A stretch of DNA of 64,000 nucleotides from Candidatus Baltobacteraceae bacterium (GCA_036489885.1 DASXEW010000003.1:1860001-1924000), one strand, 5' to 3'; shown: positions 1-7,404, counted from the first letter of the stretch. The notes: generated by a model not told the origin, from the sequence alone. Numbers and translations: made by a program.

Positions 1-1
1 T

Positions 2-577
2 GTGGCACGCCATGCAGAAGGACGACTAACCTTGCGAGGTTTGACGATTGCCGCGATGGCCTGGATCGCATGGCTCAGTACAGGCCAGGCTCACCAGAGG
101 CGCTGTTTCATTCGCCTCAAGTTCTTGCTAATCGCGAGCTTCTTTCTGGCCTTCGTCACCGGCGTCAAATCCGATCGGGCATTTGCGCAGACCGTTGCAC
201 CTTGGGAAGAGAAGATATTGATGGATCACTGCCGCGACGGTAAGCAACTCGTGGCTCTTGAGCATGAGGCAGATACACATATCGGCAAGGATGATCCCAT
301 GGATACCTACAGCGCGCCGTTGAAGGCTGCGGCTAAATTGGCGTACGGTTGCGCGAGGACGACGAAGAATGAGTATGCTAAAGATTGGTACTCGTTCTCG
401 TTTGCAAACGATGCTTTTCGCGGCGTCACATCCGCTGATGAGGCTGAACGCGTTTGGCCGCCAATGATTAACATCCTAATCGTGTTGACGCACTCACCAC
501 ACCCGGATGTGCGGAAGGCTGCCCAAGAAACACTTAGTCTGGCGAAAGCGGCAGAGAACAAAGCTGGCATACATTGA
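2..577 (+). CDS. hypothetical secreted protein, 5' end uncertain
   Basis: I do not recognise this protein. The frame is open from the window edge, so the true start may lie outside. The visible GTG at 2 and an ATG at 56 are both possible. A hydrophobic stretch near residues 40-62 (LLIASFFLAFVTG) ending near a FAQ motif looks like a signal peptide, followed by a soluble domain of about 125 residues with two cysteines. It sits inside the decayed element that ends at the tRNA-Asp fragment near 2130, so it is probably element cargo. No partner genes or known motifs help assign a role. Confidence 0.45.
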   Translation: MARHAEGRLTLRGLTIAAMAWIAWLSTGQAHQRRCFIRLKFLLIASFFLAFVTGVKSDRAFAQTVAPWEEKILMDHCRDGKQLVALEHEADTHIGKDDPMDTYSAPLKAAAKLAYGCARTTKNEYAKDWYSFSFANDAFRGVTSADEAERVWPPMINILIVLTHSPHPDVRKAAQETLSLAKAAENKAGIH

Positions 578-703
578 AAATGCATGCGCGTTATCATACA
601 AAGATCGCGCCTAAGGCCTGACCCTCTTCGAAGGCCACTTTTCGTTCGCGGCACGCCCGTCTTGCATCGAGTTTCGCCGGTCGGCGCTCGACGTAGGCTC
701 TAA

Positions 704-1066
704 GGTTCACGCAGTCTGACGTTCAAGCCAACGAGGGTGTCATGCCGGCTTTCTTCGCTGCCGCGACGACCGTGAATCGTATCGCTGCGCTCCCTGTGTT
801 GCGGCACGAACGAAAGGCACGCGGGGTGATCAACCCCGTTCGTGTTCTGTTGGCGCGACGGAACCATGCTCGATAAAACGCGGCTGCGCATCGTTTGGCA
901 AGAAGCTCGGCAAACGCTGGGTCTTCCCGCCGATCTCCAACTCTACGCGCTCAAGACGTTAGGCAACTCGTTCGCTCTGGCGCGCGGCTGTAACGTCAGC
1001 GCTCAGGCGCACAAGATGGGCCACCGCTCGACGCGCATGGCGCAAACGGCTTACAGACCCTCCTCA
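704..1066 (+). pseudogene. decayed tyrosine recombinase (integrase) C-terminal remnant
   Basis: Broken pieces of a phage/ICE-type tyrosine integrase catalytic domain lie in shifting frames. Frame 704-772 gives a stretch resembling the segment around the K-x-R-x-x-x-x-P part of the fold. After stops at 773 and 827, the frame from 830 gives FCWRDGTML (compare F.TRDGTPL) and then MGHRSTRMAQTAYRP, matching the family's LGHSS...T..Y box with the presumed catalytic tyrosine. The upstream R-H-x-x-R box is corrupted (LKTLGNSFA). There is no N-terminal core-binding domain. It lies about 1 kb from a duplicated tRNA 3' end, the usual place for such an integrase. It is non-functional as it stands. Confidence 0.7.
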
Positions 1067-1268
1067 CTGACGAGCTACGAGAGACGGTCGATGTGTTCGA
1101 CCGAAAGCGAGCCACTCCGAGATAGAGCGAGAGTGTTCACAAAGTACGGAGCCTATCGTTGGTCGACGGGCTTGTTTTGGCTTGACCATGTCGAAACGCG
1201 CTACCCCGAGAGTAAGTATGGCATCGGTTTCGCGTTTCATGTTGGGGAGTGCGTGTGGGACGTACCGA

Positions 1269-1721
1269 CTATCGTTGCCGACCAAAAATCATAAGCGCGG
1301 CAAGTATCCCGAGCACGATGATCCACTGACTGTAGCGGTCCCAGAACCGACGGAGCCTGCTTTTATTACGCTCGTGTAGTCGTTGGTTGGCCTGGTTGTA
1401 TTCGATTGTAGGCGCGGGCGGGTAGGGGTTGATCCCGTAGTGTTTCATCACAAAGCGCTCCGCGTCGCCCTCGTTGTACAGCCAAGTATCAAGCCATGCA
1501 TCCTCTTTCGGGATGACCCGCCCGTTACGCCAGCCGCAATTATGTCCACCCGGAGCGTCGTGCGCATAAGGGTTATCGCAGCGCGGTGTTGTTTTCGCTA
1601 GCTCTTCGGCGCGCTTGCGGTCAGCTTCGAGCTTTATTTTGGCATCGGCCGTCAGGTACGCGACAATACGGTCCATGATGTCAAGGACCGGCGGTTCGTG
1701 GCTCCGTCTATCGCTACTCAT
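1269..1721 (-). CDS. small protein with C-terminal membrane anchor
   Basis: This 150-residue protein has no recognised family. The N-terminal two thirds are charged and soluble, with residues 30-45 likely helical (K/E/R-rich), then an aromatic, proline-rich middle (YGINPYPPAP) and a basic segment RNKSRLRRFW. It ends in one hydrophobic helix (WIIVLGILAALMIF) and RQR, so it is probably a tail-anchored inner-membrane protein with most of its mass in the cytoplasm. It lies inside the decayed element, antisense to the end of the integrase remnant. Cargo or phage origin is likely, but the function is unknown. Confidence 0.5.
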   Translation of the reverse strand: MSSDRRSHEPPVLDIMDRIVAYLTADAKIKLEADRKRAEELAKTTPRCDNPYAHDAPGGHNCGWRNGRVIPKEDAWLDTWLYNEGDAERFVMKHYGINPYPPAPTIEYNQANQRLHERNKSRLRRFWDRYSQWIIVLGILAALMIFGRQR

Positions 1722-1806
1722 GGGCGTAACCCGGCGTACCTCCGTCGCTTACAGCCCGATACCGTTGAGGCAGATCGCAGGCGCTCGCATCAACGCGGGT
1801 GCCTTT

Positions 1807-1941
1807 CTATGCGCCCATTATGATGTGAGCCAAGACTTCGCCGCTCACCGCGTCCTTGATTCCCTCGTAAACGACGTTATATCTAAAGGCGACATCCTTC
1901 GTGTCGGAGATCGACGCAAAGAACGTCTTGAACGTGGGCAT
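1807..1941 (-). CDS. 44-residue orphan protein
   Basis: A short frame starts at ATG 1941, preceded by a purine-rich GAGAGGCAGGCAG ribosome-site-like run, and ends in TAG at 1807. The translation begins MPTFKTFFASISDTKD and ends EVLAHIIMGA, with balanced composition and an amphipathic character rather than the Arg/Pro-rich look of an antisense frame. No family is recognised. It is the last possible gene of the element before the duplicated tRNA-Asp end, which is often where small excisionase-like genes sit, but no HTH motif is visible. It could be a chance frame. Confidence 0.35.
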   Translation of the reverse strand: MPTFKTFFASISDTKDVAFRYNVVYEGIKDAVSGEVLAHIIMGA

Positions 1942-2086
1942 GGTCTGCCTGCCTCTCAGCTACGCGCCGGTTAACAGCAGCGCGCCGAGTTTCCCCCAAA
2001 GTTTCCCCTTCGACGGTGCGTTTCTGGGGTATCTCATGCGGTTCCATGTGCCTATTTCGTGCGGGGCGTGCGGGGATTTCGCGTTC

Positions 2087-2130
2087 TGTCACGGCGGAGG
2101 TCGTGGGTTCGAGCCCCATCAGCGTCGCCA
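2087..2130 (+). other. tRNA-Asp 3' fragment, probable att site of an integrated element
   Basis: The sequence reads as the 3' part of a tRNA. The anticodon loop CT-GTC-AC (GTC = Asp, 2088-2090) is followed by the 3' anticodon strand GGCGG, variable loop AGGTC, T-stem GTGGG/CCCAT around TTCGAGC, acceptor 3' strand CAGCGTC, discriminator G and encoded CCA. No matching 5' half (acceptor, D-arm, 5' anticodon strand) precedes it. G73 agrees with tRNA-Asp identity. Duplication from anticodon loop to CCA is the classic att core of tyrosine integrases. The intact tRNA should lie to the left of the window. Confidence 0.8.
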
Positions 2131-2136
2131 GTTTCG

Positions 2137-2168
2137 AAAACCCGCCCGACGCACGCCGGGCGGGTTTT
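2137..2168 (+). terminator. intrinsic terminator after the tRNA-Asp end
   Basis: A perfect 12-bp stem (AAAACCCGCCCG at 2137-2148 pairing with CGGGCGGGTTTT at 2157-2168) closes an 8-nt loop and ends in a T tract. It starts 7 nt after the tRNA CCA, so it is most simply the original terminator of the tRNA-Asp transcription unit, left on the chromosome side of the insertion. Confidence 0.85.
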
Positions 2169-2188
2169 CTTGTGCGTCCGTTGCACCA

Positions 2189-2974
2189 ATGGACATGCGC
2201 AGGCTCGCGCTGTACGCGGTCGCAATCGTGCTCGTAGGCGCCGCAGCACCACGCGTTCCGTGGTTTACACCGTCGCAGGCGCTTAGCGCGCTCGTGCGTG
2301 ACGACCAGAGCGTTGCCGGTTGCATGCAGCAAGATGCAAAGAACCTCCGAGCCGGAATAACGGTCTCCGCAATCGCGTCAAATCCGAAGTTGGCGCTCGT
2401 TCAAGTGATGGCGTCGTGCGTTTGCGGCGCTCAGAATTGTCCTTTTTGGGTTTATCGCGTCGACGGCGGCAGCGCGAAGCGTCTCGTCGACGGGTTCGTG
2501 ATCGACGTCAGCATGGTTCCACGCTCCTCGGGACCGCCGGACATTGTCGCAGTCGCACACGACAGCGCGCTCGTCACGGACGGAACGCGGTACGCGTATC
2601 GTAATGGAACCTACGTCGCGGTCGACTCTTGGCGGAGCCGGGGCGACACGGGTGCGCGTAAGCCGATGTCCGTGGCGATCAAGTTCGTTCCCGGCACTTC
2701 TTCGACGCATCTCGCGGGTGCGGTATCCGTAGGATGGGGTGACGTCTACACATTTGCTGCCTCTGCGGGACAACGGCTAACGACTTCTTCCTTGCATCCC
2801 GCAAGCGACATCGATGTCGAACTTTTCCCCGAAAACAGACTGCCGGTTCACGTCCTGTTGAATGGCAAAGGCATCTTCTTACCGGCGACCGGCACGTATC
2901 AGTTGACGGTGGATCCGGCGACCGCTGGCTATGCCGACAGTGTGCACTACAGATTTACACTAGAGATTCAATAG
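2189..2974 (+). CDS. secreted protein with C-terminal PPC-like beta domain
   Basis: A protein of 261 residues starting at ATG 2189 (a second ATG is at 2195), placed after the terminator. The frame is open further upstream but that part runs through the tRNA fragment and is not coding. Residues 3-25 form a signal peptide (RRLALYAVAIVLVGAAA). The middle has a CVCGAQNC cysteine pair and a beta-rich stretch. The last 85 residues (YTFAASAGQRLT ... FLPATGTYQLTV) resemble bacterial pre-peptidase C-terminal (PPC) domains, which are secreted beta-sandwich modules. Exported, function unknown, no operon partners. Confidence 0.65.
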   Translation: MDMRRLALYAVAIVLVGAAAPRVPWFTPSQALSALVRDDQSVAGCMQQDAKNLRAGITVSAIASNPKLALVQVMASCVCGAQNCPFWVYRVDGGSAKRLVDGFVIDVSMVPRSSGPPDIVAVAHDSALVTDGTRYAYRNGTYVAVDSWRSRGDTGARKPMSVAIKFVPGTSSTHLAGAVSVGWGDVYTFAASAGQRLTTSSLHPASDIDVELFPENRLPVHVLLNGKGIFLPATGTYQLTVDPATAGYADSVHYRFTLEIQ

Positions 2975-3060
2975 CAGAAGCAACTGTCGACAGTACCTGT
3001 GTCGCAAGGTAAGCGTGTTCTCTGTCGGCGCATAGCATAAGCACGTTTCGGAGGTGGAAC

Positions 3061-3696
3061 GTGATGATTTCTAGAGTCACCGCCTTTTTCGCCATGCTCT
3101 TGTTTGTAGGATGTTTTGCAGGAACGTCGCTTGCGCAATCGCCGGCCGTTGTTCCTTCGACTGCACCAAGTCCTGATGTTGAGCCATCAGCGACCGAGGC
3201 TCCGGGAATACTCGTGCCTGGCGGTACAATTGTTGCAGTGTCGCTGACGGAACCCGTATCGTCGGCAACGGCAAAAGAAGGCGATCAAGTCGCAATCAAA
3301 GTCACCAAGGAAGTTGACGCTGGTGGCTGGCGTGTGATTCCGAAAGGGTCTCCGGGCCATGCAACTGTTGAGACAGTTGAAACCGCAGGTAGCAATGGAC
3401 ATGGTGGCCAGCTCGGCCTAGTTGTCGATTGGGTCTATAGCGAGGACGGCGGCAAGGTCAAACTATCGCCAAGCAATCACGCGAGCGAGAACGGACAACA
3501 GAAGGGCGCCGCCAGTACGGCGACGATCCTCAGCTACGTCCTACTCGGGCCGTTAGGTCTTTTTGCGCATAATTTCGTGCGCGGCCGGGACGCGACGATA
3601 GACACTAAGAAGGTTTTCCAAGTCTTCGTCGATCGTGATGTGCACGTCGTCACGACTGCCAAGGCCTCGGACGTCGGCGACCGTTTTGACAAATAG
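3061..3696 (+). CDS. conserved secreted protein
   Basis: A 211-residue protein with a strong ribosome site GGAGGTGG just upstream; GTG 3061 or ATG 3064 can serve as start. A signal peptide covers residues 1-26 (cleaved after SLAQ), then comes a Pro/Ser/Thr-rich linker to about residue 50. The core contains the pattern IVAVSLTEPVSSATAKEGD and VIPKGSPGHATVE, a beta-strand arrangement seen in envelope proteins of several soil phyla and faintly like the TrbI/VirB10 IPKGS motif. A hydrophobic segment (ILSYVLLGPLGLFAHNF) lies near residue 160. Probably periplasmic; role unknown. Confidence 0.65.
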   Translation: MMISRVTAFFAMLLFVGCFAGTSLAQSPAVVPSTAPSPDVEPSATEAPGILVPGGTIVAVSLTEPVSSATAKEGDQVAIKVTKEVDAGGWRVIPKGSPGHATVETVETAGSNGHGGQLGLVVDWVYSEDGGKVKLSPSNHASENGQQKGAASTATILSYVLLGPLGLFAHNFVRGRDATIDTKKVFQVFVDRDVHVVTTAKASDVGDRFDK

Positions 3697-3722
3697 CGTG
3701 AGCCACGGCAGCTGGCGTAGAG

Positions 3723-4003
3723 AATTGGCACGATGTTTTCATTGCCGAAGTCGGCGCGTCGGCGGCGCTGATCGGTATCCGTGGCTTCCGCCGCGCGCAG
3801 CCCAAGTGCTCATTACATTGATGGGGGTGCTCTTGACCTCGTCGATCGCGCTCGTTCCCGATCAGAGCCACATTGTGCTTGGCGTCGAGCTGATTCCAGT
3901 CAACGTGCTCATTTGACTCGCGTGTCTTTCACTTCACCCTGCTCGTGATGACGGCGGGATCGTTCGTCCTATTCCTCGCGCAGAACGGACTCTATATATA
4001 ATT
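3723..4003 (+). pseudogene. decayed multi-pass membrane protein gene
   Basis: Three fragments of one membrane protein lie in different frames. Frame 3723 reads NWHDVFIAEVGASAALIGI, frame 3784 reads LPPRAAQVLITLMGVLLTSS and then a LVPDQSHIVLGVE segment before a stop at 3914-3916, and a third frame after that ends near LFLAQNGLYI. As I recall it, an unnamed widespread membrane family has the order W.DFF...GASAALtGL, then LP.RA, then LVPGQ...LG.E, so the order here is native but with an internal deletion and a frameshift. It is non-coding as it stands. The region to 4020 holds nothing else I can see. Confidence 0.5.
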
Positions 4004-4022
4004 CGCTAACGTCCAAAATGAA

Positions 4023-4051
4023 AAGACCCGCCAGCAAAGCGGACGGGTCTT
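4023..4051 (-). terminator. intrinsic terminator of the lysine-rich peptide gene
   Basis: On the minus strand an 8-bp stem (AAGACCCG / CGGGTCTT, forward 4023-4030 with 4044-4051) is followed by TTTTCATTTT. It lies 22 nt past the stop codon at 4074, in the right direction to end the minus-strand transcription unit. Confidence 0.7.
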
Positions 4052-4073
4052 CGGGTAAAGAAAAGTCCGGTGG

Positions 4074-4127
4074 CTACTTCTTTTTCTTTTTTGTCGCTTT
4101 TTTCTTAGCTTTTTTCTTAGCTGCCAT
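4074..4127 (-). CDS. 17-residue lysine-rich peptide
   Basis: A complete mini-gene: ATG at 4127, 17 codons, TAG at 4074. The translation is MAAKKKAKKKATKKKKK, resembling the AAKKKA repeats of bacterial histone H1-like tails. A purine-rich ribosome site (AGGAAGGGGG) lies 12-13 nt before the ATG and an intrinsic terminator follows directly, which supports a real expressed unit. Eleven lysines in 17 residues would bind nucleic acid or acidic surfaces. The alternative is that it is the surviving tail of a longer basic protein, but no coding potential precedes the ATG in frame. Confidence 0.6.
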   Translation of the reverse strand: MAAKKKAKKKATKKKKK

Positions 4128-4198
4128 GATGTTTGAACACCCCCTTCCTGACGTGATATCGATTGGTGTCTATTTTGCCACGCTCACGTTCTGCTCCG

Positions 4199-4546
4199 CT
4201 ATCGCGGCGGTGACGGCGGAGCCGGGGGCGCGGGAGCTTGCGGTCCCTCTATGCGTGCGGGCGCGACTGTTGATACGCTTTCGTTCGGGGTCGGTGCCGC
4301 GGTGGGCGTTTCAGTTGACTCGGGTACGAGCGTCTGGCCGCCTGAGGGGACGGGCGTCATCGGAGCGAGGCTCTCCGCCGGCGTCGGGAGCGTCGTCGCA
4401 AAGGACGGCGAGGGAATCGGGATGAGCGTCGCGCTCGAAGGCAAGCCCCTGGGTGTGGGAACAGGCGAAGCGGACGGCGTTCCAGCCGGAATCGGCTTGC
4501 TGAGCATCACGCCGAAAAATGCAGCCGCGATGCAGACGGCAACCAT
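4199..4546 (-). CDS. Pro/Ser/Thr-rich membrane-anchored protein, start or frameshift unresolved
   Basis: From ATG 4546 the frame gives 115 residues: a hydrophobic helix (MVAVCIAAAFFGVML) then a low-complexity, disordered Pro/Ser/Thr/Ala tail ending PPAPPSPPR. The same frame is open upstream and adds a basic pre-anchor (IGIRRG), so the start may be earlier. A second frame begins at ATG 4707, overlapping the stop of the substrate-binding protein as TGATG, starts MKSFLIKYHFTT and stops after 43 codons near 4576. The two together look like one gene cut by a frameshift: soluble head, anchor, disordered tail. Function unknown. Confidence 0.45.
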   Translation of the reverse strand: MVAVCIAAAFFGVMLSKPIPAGTPSASPVPTPRGLPSSATLIPIPSPSFATTLPTPAESLAPMTPVPSGGQTLVPESTETPTAAPTPNESVSTVAPARIEGPQAPAPPAPPSPPR

Positions 4547-4706
4547 CGCGGCGATGATGATCCCGCGACGAATCCCTATGACCGGTACGCCGTCCCAGTC
4601 GTTTGCGAGTATCGATCGAAGAAGTCCGTGCGCCCGAGTGCTTCGACTGCCGACTGATCGAGCGCCGTTGCGGTCGTGAAGTGATACTTGATCAGGAAGC
4701 TCTTCA

Positions 4707-5672
4707 TCAATACCTCGAGACGAGGCGAACCTCGTTGAGCGGTGCCTTATAGGCAAGGATCCCTTCAGCCATGAACTCACGTTGGACGTCTTGGACGGTA
4801 GCAAGATCGATGCGCAGGTCGGGATAGAAGTCGTAGCGCGCGGACGCGCGGATGACCTCGATGGGCTGCTTCGTGTACTTTGCGTATGCGGCAAGCGCAT
4901 CCGGCGCAAAATAACTCGCACCTTGAAGCTCGGTCGCGGCTTTTCGACACGCAGCTATCGCCGTGTGAGCGAGGTCGATCTTATCGGTCAGACTCGGACC
5001 GAAGAAGATGCCGGAACCTGAGATACCGGCGGGCGGATAGCCGATCGTGCGCGCCAGGTTGTCGCGCGCAAAAGCTTCTGTGAACGGCGACGACGTGAAT
5101 ACGGCGTCGATCGCTTTGCGCTGGAGCGCGACGGCTTGATCCGGATTTGCGATGTTCACGCTGTCGATATCGTTCAGCGTCAATCCCGCGGGCCGTAAGA
5201 TGCGAGCGACATAGTAGGCCGACACGGCGCCTGCGCCGCCGATCCAACCGATCTTCTTACCGCGCAGCGCCGGGAGCGTTCGAATTCCGGACTGCCACAA
5301 GTCTTCGCGCACCATGAGGGCGCTGGGATGTCCCGCTTTGGGCTGGTAAGCGGTCGACGCGACGAAGCGCACGTTCAGATCGCGCGCGACGGCATTGTAG
5401 AAAGCAGCTGAGAGCGCGGCGGCAACCAGATCGATTCGCCCGGTGGCGGCCAGCGCCATCGCATCTTGCCCGGCGACGACCGGTGTGAGATCGACGTCGA
5501 AGCCTTCTTCTTTAAAATAGCCGCGCTCCGCGGCGACGAACACGGGCGCGAACAGCGTCGAGGGGACGTAGCCGATCTCGAGTCTTGTGGTCCCGGCGGC
5601 ACGCGCGGGGCGGGACGCCGCAGCGACAAACGATGTCGCAGCGCCGGACAGGAAGCGTCGGCGTGAGCTCAT
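4707..5672 (-). CDS. ABC transporter substrate-binding protein, SsuA/TauA/NMT1 type
   Basis: A 321-residue periplasmic binding protein. The start is ATG 5672, overlapping the permease stop as TAATG. The N-terminus is MSSRRRFLSGAATSFVAAAS, a twin-arginine-like signal. The mature part begins RLEIGYVPSTLFAPVFVAAE with the pattern ERGYFKEEGFDVDL, typical of the NMT1/THI5-like and SsuA/TauA families that bind sulfonates, nitrate, pyrimidine precursors or related anions. Permease and ATPase genes precede it in one operon. The ligand cannot be read from sequence. Given the sulfonate genes at 15-22 kb, a sulfonate ligand is attractive but is inference only. Confidence 0.85.
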   Translation of the reverse strand: MSSRRRFLSGAATSFVAAASRPARAAGTTRLEIGYVPSTLFAPVFVAAERGYFKEEGFDVDLTPVVAGQDAMALAATGRIDLVAAALSAAFYNAVARDLNVRFVASTAYQPKAGHPSALMVREDLWQSGIRTLPALRGKKIGWIGGAGAVSAYYVARILRPAGLTLNDIDSVNIANPDQAVALQRKAIDAVFTSSPFTEAFARDNLARTIGYPPAGISGSGIFFGPSLTDKIDLAHTAIAACRKAATELQGASYFAPDALAAYAKYTKQPIEVIRASARYDFYPDLRIDLATVQDVQREFMAEGILAYKAPLNEVRLVSRY

Positions 5673-6424
5673 TACCGCGGGCTTCGCCGCCAGGGGACGA
5701 AGACGTTCTCGAGCGCATTGCCGGCCAGCGTGAGCACGTAGCCGAGCAACGAGACCATCACGAGCGCCACGTACATACGCTCGACTTGAAGCGTCTGCCA
5801 TGCATTCCAGATTTGAAAACCGAGCCCGCTCTTGGCGGCAGTGAACTCCGCAGCGACGGCGAGTACGATCGCGATGCCGATCGAAAGTTTGATCCCGGCG
5901 AAGACGTTCGTTAAAGCTCCCGGCAGCAGTACGTTCATATAGTACGAGGTCCGTCGAATCTCGAACGAACGCGCAACGTCCAGATAGATGGGCTCGATCT
6001 GGCGGACACCGGCGGCCGTGTTGATCAGCATGATGAAGAAGACGCCGATCGCGACGATTGCGTACTTCGAACTTTCGCCGATCCCGAAGATTAGGAGAAT
6101 CAGCGGAAGAATCGCGATCTTCGGGATCGGGTAGAGTAACGCCACGATCGGTTCGAGGATTGCACGAGCTATCCGGTTGACGCCCATGAGGAGACCGATT
6201 GCAACACCGGGGATGCCGCCGATCAGGCAGCCGACGATTACGCGCTGTAGCGTCGTCCAGGTGTTCGAGACGAGCTCGCCGCTTTTCAAGAAATCGACGA
6301 AGTCGCCGACGATCGAGCTGGGCGCCGGAAAAAAGCGCGCATCGAGCAGGTGCACGCGTACGACGAACTCCCATAGTGCAAGCAGCGCGACCGGCGAGAC
6401 GAACCGAAAGATCCGCTCGATCAC
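5672..6424 (-). CDS. ABC transporter permease, SsuC/TauC type
   Basis: A 250-residue integral membrane protein with about six helices; residues 5-25 are the first. The conserved BPD_transp_1 region carries the EAA-type loop near FEIRRTSYYMNVLLPGAL. The pattern FPAPSSIVGDF near the N-terminus is characteristic of the SsuC/TauC/NrtB class. It overlaps the ATPase stop by 4 nt (ATGA) and shares its stop with the start of the binding-protein gene (TAATG), so all three are translationally coupled. It forms the membrane channel of the importer encoded at 4707-7188. Confidence 0.92.
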   Translation of the reverse strand: MIERIFRFVSPVALLALWEFVVRVHLLDARFFPAPSSIVGDFVDFLKSGELVSNTWTTLQRVIVGCLIGGIPGVAIGLLMGVNRIARAILEPIVALLYPIPKIAILPLILLIFGIGESSKYAIVAIGVFFIMLINTAAGVRQIEPIYLDVARSFEIRRTSYYMNVLLPGALTNVFAGIKLSIGIAIVLAVAAEFTAAKSGLGFQIWNAWQTLQVERMYVALVMVSLLGYVLTLAGNALENVFVPWRRSPR

Positions 6425-7188
6425 GTTGCGCGCTCTTGGCGTAGCAGATGCCAGATGTGCACCGAGAGCCGGCCGAACTCCGGATCGGCGCGCAGCTCGA
6501 TCGGATCGCGCGGACGCACGAACGGAACCGTCACGACTTCGCGGATCTGTCCAGGCTGCGCCGTCATGACGATGATCCGGTCCGAAAGCGCCAGCGCTTC
6601 TTCGATGCTGTGCGTGATGAAGAGAACGGTTTTACGGTCGCGTTCCCAAAGTGCAAGCAGCTCACCCGCCAGCAGGACGCGCGTTTGTTCATCGAGCGCG
6701 CCGAAGGGCTCGTCCATAAACAACACTTGCGGGTCGACTGCGAACGCGCGCGCAACCGCGCCGCGCTGTTTCATGCCGCCTGAGAGCTGATACGGGTAGG
6801 CGTCTTCGAAGCGCGTCAGGTTAACGAGATCGAGTTGTGCCGTAACGCGACGGCTGCGTTCGCCTGAATCGATGTCGAGCCGGTCAAATGCAAAGTCGAC
6901 GTTCTGGCGCAGCGTCATCCACGGGAAGAGCGAATATTCTTGGAAGACGGTCGCACACGGAAGCGCATCCGGACGATTGTGCGTCGCGTTGACGTCAACG
7001 CTTCCGGCCGTGGCTTGATCGAGACCGGCAGCGATACGCAACAACGTCGTTTTGCCGCAGCCGCTCGGTCCGACGATCGAAACGAACTCGCCGTCGCCAA
7101 CCTCGAAGTCGATACCCTCGAGCGCAACAGTGCCCGATGCAAAGACTTTACGCAATCCGTGGATTGCAATGCGTGGAAGTTCGGCCAC
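6421..7188 (-). CDS. ABC transporter ATP-binding protein, SsuB/TauB type
   Basis: A 255-residue ATPase and first gene of the importer operon. Walker A is GPSGCGKTT (about residues 40-48), signature motif LSGGMKQRGAVARAF, Walker B VLFMDEPFGALDE, with H-loop THSIEEAL. The DEPFGALDEQTR form and the Q-loop ATVFQEYSLFPW are typical of the nitrate/sulfonate/taurine group. It lies 53 nt downstream of tRNA-Phe on the same strand, behind a terminator. It hydrolyses ATP on the cytoplasmic face to drive uptake through the 5672-6424 permease. No alkanesulfonate monooxygenase gene is adjacent. Confidence 0.92.
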   Translation of the reverse strand: MAELPRIAIHGLRKVFASGTVALEGIDFEVGDGEFVSIVGPSGCGKTTLLRIAAGLDQATAGSVDVNATHNRPDALPCATVFQEYSLFPWMTLRQNVDFAFDRLDIDSGERSRRVTAQLDLVNLTRFEDAYPYQLSGGMKQRGAVARAFAVDPQVLFMDEPFGALDEQTRVLLAGELLALWERDRKTVLFITHSIEEALALSDRIIVMTAQPGQIREVVTVPFVRPRDPIELRADPEFGRLSVHIWHLLRQERAT

Positions 7189-7206
7189 GTCCGCGCGTTC
7201 AAAGAA

Positions 7207-7237
7207 AAAGGCTTGAAGTCATTTTCTTCAAGCCTTT
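7207..7237 (-). terminator. intrinsic terminator after tRNA-Phe
   Basis: A perfect 12-bp stem (AAAGGCTTGAAG at 7207-7218 with CTTCAAGCCTTT at 7226-7237, 7-nt loop), followed on the minus strand by a T-rich run. It starts 5 nt past the tRNA 3' end and separates tRNA-Phe from the ABC operon. Confidence 0.85.
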
Positions 7238-7241
7238 CACA

Positions 7242-7317
7242 TGGTGCCAAGGGCCAGAATCGAACTGGCGACACCGCACTTTTCAGGCGCGTGCTCTACC
7301 GACTGAGCTACCTTGGC
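7242..7317 (-). tRNA. tRNA-Phe (GAA)
   Basis: The minus strand folds as a complete 76-nt tRNA. Acceptor GCCAAGG pairs with CCTTGGC, discriminator A, encoded CCA. The D-arm is GCTC...GAGC, the anticodon stem CGCGC/GTGCG surrounds loop CTGAAAA with anticodon GAA, and the T-stem GCCAG/CTGGC surrounds TTCGATT. It has its own terminator downstream. Confidence 0.97.
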
Positions 7318-7404
7318 GAGGGCCGGTTCCGGTTCAACGCTGGGAGCGGAGAAATCCTGGAAAGGGCGCTTATCAGGCGGCAAGGAACCCTGCCCTCCCT
7401 CCGT

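Noticed and set aside
2059-2135. A complete tRNA-Asp gene
   Set aside because: No 5' acceptor strand, D-arm or 5' anticodon strand precedes the GTC loop; only the 3' part is present.
1883-2332. Minus-strand frame reading MGLEPTTSAV across the tRNA fragment
   Set aside because: This is the common spurious antisense translation of a tRNA 3' end, not a gene.
4021-4130. Plus-strand frame with a poly-Phe stretch from 4018
   Set aside because: It is the complement of the lysine-rich peptide gene and its terminator; the minus strand has the ribosome site and stop.
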